Assembly (NCBI RefSeq): GCF_040436345.1
Contig: NC_133238.1
Location: 4,147,150-4,211,149 of the forward strand
Direction of reading: 5' to 3'
Source of the DNA: Pagrus major
Taxonomy: Eukaryota; Chordata; Actinopteri; Spariformes; Sparidae
DNA length: 64,000 nt
The notes under the pieces were generated by a model. That model worked only from the letters and a program-made list of their open reading frames with translations, was not told where the DNA came from and did no database searches. A program made the translations under genes and the position numbers. The first letter of the stretch is position 1. Each line of letters opens with the position of its first letter. This document shows, piece after piece, positions 59,211 to 64,000 of the stretch.

Positions 59211-61445
59211 CTGGAATGCAGTGTTTTCCTTCCTCCAAACATAATGCTTCTCATTAAACCAGAAAGTTCTATTTTGGTCTCATCCGTCCACAAAACATTT
59301 TTCCAGTAGTCTTCTGGCTTGTCCATGTGATCTTTAGCAAACTGCAGACAGGCAGCAATGTTCTTTTTGGATGGCAGTGGCTTTCTCCTTGCAACCCTGC
59401 CATGCACACCATTGTTGTTCAGTGTTCTCCTGACAGTGGACTCATGAACATTAATATTAGCCAATGTGAGAGACCTTTAGTTGCTAAGAAGTTACCCTAG
59501 GGTCCTTTGTGACCTCGCTGACGATTATACGTCTTGCTCCTGGAGTGATCTTTGTTGGTCGACCACTCCTGGGGAGGGTAACAATGGTCTTGAATTTCCT
59601 CCATTTGTACACAATCTGTCTGACTGTGGATTGGTGGAGTCCAAACTCTTTAGAGATGGTTTTGTAACCTTTTCCAGCCTGATGAGCATCAACAACTCTT
59701 TTTCTGAGGTCCTCAGAAATCTCCTTTGTTCGTGCCATGATACACTTTCACAAACATGTGTTGTGAAGATCAGACTTTGATAGATCCCTGTTCTTTAAAT
59801 AGAACAGGGCGCCCACTGATTGTCTGATTGTTATCCCCTTGATTGAAAACACCTGACTCTAATTTCACCTTCAAATTAACTGCCAATCCTAGAGGTTCAC
59901 ATACTTCTCACAGATATGTAATATTGGATCATTTTCCTCAATACATAAATGGCCAAGTATTATATTTTTGTCTCATATGTTTAATTGGGTTCTCTTTATC
60001 TACTTTTAGGACTTAGAAATCTGATGATGTTTTAGGTCATATTTATGCAGAAATATAGAAAATTCTCAAGGGTTCACAAACTTTCAAGCACCACTGTATA
60101 TTTCATTTACTATCCTGATCCACTCTGATTTTGTTGAGGGTTCTTTAATCATCCATGTTCTGGTAATGGCTTTTTTACTGGCTGCTAGCAGTATTTGAAG
60201 AAGGTATTTGTCACGTCGGTTAAGTTCACATGGCCTCTTACCTAAATATATTGTACTGAAGTCATGATTGATCTCTGAGCCAAATATTGATTTTATCACT
60301 GCTACTACTGTAGCAGTAATTCAGTAAGGCTGAATTACAGCACAGTCCCAAAATATGTGATCAGCCAAGCTGTTCCTGCACCTCCTCCAGCAGTGACCAT
60401 GTTCTGGTTTGGAGTGATGAAAAACCTAATAATGTTCTTCCACACAAATTCTCTCCATTGACCTGAACTTGAAGTAGTTACATGTGTATTACAAGTGTTA
60501 AGCCAGTCCTCCTTTGTGAGAGTTATATTGGCTTCCTTTTCCCATTTAGATTTAACATATGTTGTGGAGTGACTCTTAGCTGATTGCAGACATGAATAAA
60601 TTCTAGAAACCAATTTTCTGTGCAGATTGGATTTGTATCCATCAATAAATACATTAATCAGATTTGTTTCGCTTTCCTGAGAGATTCTGATATTTTTGTT
60701 GAAATAGTGCCTAACCTGAAGAAGTCCTGTCTTTCTAGATAGTAGGAGTCTGTAAGCTCTTTCAGCTCTTTCAGCCCCCTTGTGGCAGAACGTGAACACA
60801 GGAATCTAAGTGAACACAACATCCCCTCTTTACTTAAGAACAGTTCTTCCTTCAGCGGTAATGTATTATATAACCTAAATCCTTTACTTGTCAGTTCTCT
60901 CTTCAAGGTCTTTACACCTGAGGCCACATAATGTAAATAAGGTTTAACACACAACTTATACTTCAACATAGACTGCTTATTTGTGTTCAACAGAAATCAA
61001 TAACATTGAGACAAGGATGTCTGCTAACATTCAACTCAATCACTGGACATTCCAGTCCCTGCCACAAATCAGGACACCGGAGGATTCTGCAGCTATTATG
61101 TTGAATATTTTTTTAATAAACCTTTTATCATTACCTGGTGGTCTGTAAACATTAATCAATGTTACTTGTTTATGATCAAGGAATCCTTTAACCAGGATGT
61201 AACGCCCCTCCGTATCAACGATCTGCGCAGAGAGCTGGAAAGTCACTTTATTTAAAATCAATATTGCGTCCCCTCCTGCATGCCCATTTCTATAAGATAA
61301 TAAAATGTTTTTAAATCCTAATTCTATTTATTTCTTGTGCTGAGAGAGATGGGTCTCCTGCCAGAAAATCACATGTTGTTTTTCCCTCTTCATTTTAGCT
61401 ATTTATTTATTTCTCTTAATTGGATTATGCAACCCATTAATGTTT

Positions 61446-61939
61446 AGAGTGACTACTCTATATTACTGATGTGAAATTTGTTTTTGGTGACCTTTTGTGT
61501 GTCCACTTTATGCTCCCTTATCGTCCTTAACCTATGAATTTCTGTCTGTGCAACAGACACAACCTTAGAACTCTGAACATACAGTATATAAAAAGACTTC
61601 CATTTTTGAAATTTCGAAAATAATTTCTAAACAGGGAGGGGGAACCTGCACTTACTGGAGGGCCCCTCCATGTGTGAACAGTGTAGGGACACATGCCTCT
61701 CGTCTGAACTATTAATTGAGGCCTTTTTTCTCTGGGAGGTAAACATCTTTTATAGCTTAACTGACCCTATAACCACTTGCACCATGAGGCTCCGTCCCTC
61801 CATCCTCCATTGAATCCACATTTGCCAAACATCAGAGGACTGGAGGACATCCTTGTGACAATTATATGTTATAATTGAATGTCTTTGTATTTGTAAATGA
61901 GACTGAAAACTGCTAACATTTTGTTCTCTCCTATCTAAT

Positions 61940-61997
<58 letters not shown>

Positions 61998-63205
61998 AAG
62001 AGTGAATTCACTCCCCTTCTTTTTACCTAATCCTTGGCTGACAGCTCAGAAATTTACGACGTTGACTCCCTTATCTTTAAAGTCCTATGTTGTAAAGGCT
62101 TCTACACTCTTCCAGATTTAAAAAAAGTTAAAATAAGTACAAAGCCAGAACCTAATCTTCTTGATTTTAACATATTATTAAACAGGAAGAAAAGTTCATA
62201 AAACTGACTCTACCTGCATTGCTCTGCGATGAAAATTGACTGAGATAAATTTAATGTGTGAAAATGTCCTGTGTTCGGTGGAGCCACAGTGCCATCTAAA
62301 GGTGAGTCCTTGTATGATTTGGACAAAGTTTCAAAGGACTTCGTCTAACACATTTTGGTGTGTTACCAGTCAATGTTTAAAATATTCACTGTCATAATAA
62401 GTATAAGGCTAGAACTAAAAGAAATGTGTAGTTAGTTCTACGATATAATCAAGTGTGTTTAGATGTTTTGACCAAGTTTTAATTTTCTTTTGAATGTTAA
62501 TGATTTAGTGATGCCATGTGATTTGTGTTAATAAGAAGTCCACATATTAAGCCATGGTGACATTCTGGGAAAGGTGAAACACAATCTTGAAACATTAAAA
62601 ATGTTAGTTTAGTTTTCACACTTGTCATCTACTCTGAGACAAAGCTGGCAGCCCTGCCCCCAGGCACGCCTGTTATCAGAATGGATAAAACAGAGAGGCA
62701 TTCCCCTCTCTTACTCTCTTCTTGCAACTCCACTCTCTTACTCTTATTTACGGAGCCCTAGAGGTGACATGGATGTGGTTTTTTTTAACTCGCACGCCTG
62801 AGATACATATAGATGAACGCATCTATATGAAATGGACTAAAAGAGCGGTCATGAGTCGTGTTGTAGCCAATGATTTATGTATTACATAAAGAGACTTGCT
62901 CCTTTTGTGATGAGATGAGAGACTTGATGTTTTATGATGAGATTTAAATATAAATGTATTCATATTCTGGTAATGGCTTATAATAGCAGCCAGTATGAAT
63001 CAAGTCTGTTACAATACTCTCACACCTTGGAAGAATTGTCAATAAAATCAGGCAAATGTTTATCTGTTTCTGTGTGGGTTAATAACACTGTGTACATATA
63101 AGATCAGTTTCAGTTCCACTTGTGTACTATTTACTCTCAACTATTCCACCCCAAAGCTGATGTGTTATTATAAACTTTAACATGTAAGTTATAAGATAGT
63201 ATGTA
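61446..63205. other. Gene-free stretch
   Basis: No exon or protein remnant was recognised. It contains the CA microsatellite at 61,942-61,995. Confidence 0.35.
61942..61995. repeat. (AC)27 microsatellite
   Basis: Uninterrupted AC units for 54 bases. Confidence 0.97.
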
Positions 63206-63209
63206 AAAC

Positions 63210-63545
63210 ATGCTGGAGCACTACCTCAAAGAAGCCAATATGCGTGCAAAAGTATTAAATAGGCTACTTTATCATAAGAGTAAGCACAACTACAAGCCAA
63301 GTATACTTAAACTTTCTATATAAGGCAAGAATACTTCATTATACTTTTCTTAAGTATATCTCGATCAAAAGATTAAGTACAAGTATGGGCCAAATATACT
63401 TAGACTTCTTTTAAACTAAAAATAAGAAAGTATGCTTTCAGTATACTTTTTATGTACTAATCAGAGATATACTTAACAAAATTATACTTAAGTATACTGG
63501 GCTTATCTTATATAAGTATACAGAAAAGTCTAAGTACATTTGGCC
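63210..63545. repeat. Repeat rich in palindromic AAGTATACTT words
   Basis: AAGTATACTT, TAAGTATACTG, ATAAGTATACAG, CAGTATACTTTT and several ATATACTTA words recur on both strands over 330 bases. This suggests a fold-back transposon or degenerate satellite. No ORF. Confidence 0.7.
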
Positions 63546-64000
63546 GGACGAGCTGTGTCTCCCGCTGGGTACCGGACGAGCTGTGCGATCCCGCCGGCTA
63601 TTGGACCGAGACTGGACTGTCAGCCTGCAGTTGAGCGACAGTAAGGCCGCTGGAGACAAAGCTGCAGCCTGCTGACTCCACAAGACAACTCTTCAAATAA
63701 AGTAGGCTAACCATCACTCATCCTGCTGGATTCACACGTATGAAATATGAGTTGGTTTCTTTGGCTTTGATTCAGATCTTTTGAGCTTAAGAGAAATTTG
63801 GTCAGGGCTCCGTTAGCGTAAAATTTTTCTCGTAATATTTAAATGCTTTCACCCAACCTGTAATTTCACCATCTGCACATATTTAACTCATAAACTCATT
63901 ACTTTACTCATTACAGACCCAGCATCTTTCTGTTACCTGTTAATCTTATCATTTGTTTAAATTGCCAATTCATTTATTTACTCTGAAGTATTTAGTCCAA
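63546..64000. other. GC-richer stretch, no gene seen
   Basis: GGACGAGCTGTG occurs twice (about 63,545 and 63,573) in a short GC-rich patch that ends near 63,690. No exon borders were supported. The remainder is AT-rich. Confidence 0.35.

Larger units (their letters stand above)
56790..60096 (-). mobile_element. Tc1-like transposon, split by a hAT
   Basis: Terminal repeats of about 200 bases: right end CACTG at 60,092-60,096 followed by TA; left copy lacks its outer 40 bases. On the minus strand, 59,738-59,484 holds the N-terminal paired-type helix-turn-helix (MARTKEISEDLRKRVVDAHQ, KTISKEFGLHQSTVRQIV, GRPTKI). 59,464-59,212 holds the start of the catalytic core (VLWTDETKIE). 57,457-56,897 holds the rest (GGGSIIVWACFAVSGPG, QQDNEPKHTSRS, SPDLNPIEMLWKDLK). 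The DDE residues are still readable, but a stop, a frameshift and the hAT break the gene. Confidence 0.92.
56540..61445 (-). mobile_element. L1-type LINE, deleted, split by a Tc1
   Basis: The minus strand begins with the endonuclease (HVIFWQETHLSAQE near 61,400, then DTEGRYILVKGFLDHKQVTL and INVYRPPGND near 61,200). It jumps at about 61,030 to the ORF2 C-terminal region (60,990-60,106: KWEKEANITLTKEDW, WREFVWKNIIRFFITP, KYLLQILLAASKKAITRTW, WIRIVNEIY). Reverse transcriptase is deleted. The reading resumes on the far side of the Tc1 at 56,789 with MERLTFSLNLC, DKFYNYWKKW and a stop near 56,690. So the Tc1 at 56,790-60,096 inserted into this LINE. Confidence 0.88.

Overview
This window is vertebrate DNA, almost certainly from a ray-finned (teleost) fish. 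Coding sequence sits in short exons with GT/AG borders inside long introns. There are many CA/GT, ATT and GATA-type microsatellites. The transposon mix is typically teleost: Tc1, hAT and Harbinger DNA transposons; L1-, L2/Rex- and other LINEs; Penelope, BEL/Pao and Ty3-like fragments; tRNA-derived SINEs; solo LTRs. Nothing bacterial or phage-like is present.

Region 1 (1-8,190) is repeats only: a Tc1 end, a decayed LINE, a Tc1 transposase scrap, a second LINE on the minus strand with its microsatellites, then unassigned sequence. Region 2 (8,194-32,689, + strand) is the 3' two-thirds of SON, which encodes an SR-rich nuclear-speckle splicing cofactor. Fifteen exons can be read with consistent phases: RS-rich segment, the SON-specific conserved block, G-patch, double-stranded-RNA-binding domain, stop. 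Exons before about 8,194 are not visible and should lie upstream of the window. The introns carry a solo LTR inside a Tc1, a Harbinger element with a Myb-like ORF, several hAT elements, an L1 ORF2 tail and a Penelope fragment.

Region 3 (32,690-48,490) is mostly intergenic: SON 3' UTR candidates, L2/Rex LINE pieces, a BEL/Pao protease fragment, hAT fragments, one complete tRNA-Gln-like gene, two tRNA-Leu 3' halves, a probable solo LTR and a 5S-rRNA-like scrap. Region 4 (48,494-49,640, minus strand) is SMIM11, a 68-residue single-pass membrane protein in two coding exons, with a GC-box/CCAAT promoter. Region 5 (49,640-56,280) has a tRNA-Ser(CGA) gene and two near-perfect palindromes. Region 6 (56,280-64,000) has a probable terminal exon of an unidentified membrane-protein gene on the minus strand. 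Next to it is a three-layer nest: an L1-type LINE split by a Tc1, itself split by a hAT. Repeat-rich sequence follows to the end.

SON and SMIM11 both lie on human 21q22.1, so the segment looks like a compacted or rearranged piece of that synteny block. DONSON, the immediate downstream neighbour of SON in human, was not found here. I saw no clear candidate for a wholly new biological system. The most notable items are the nested insertions with readable target-site footprints, the stand-alone Myb-like ORF in a Harbinger element, the UG-repeat splice acceptor in SON, the paired palindromes and the unidentified membrane-protein exon.
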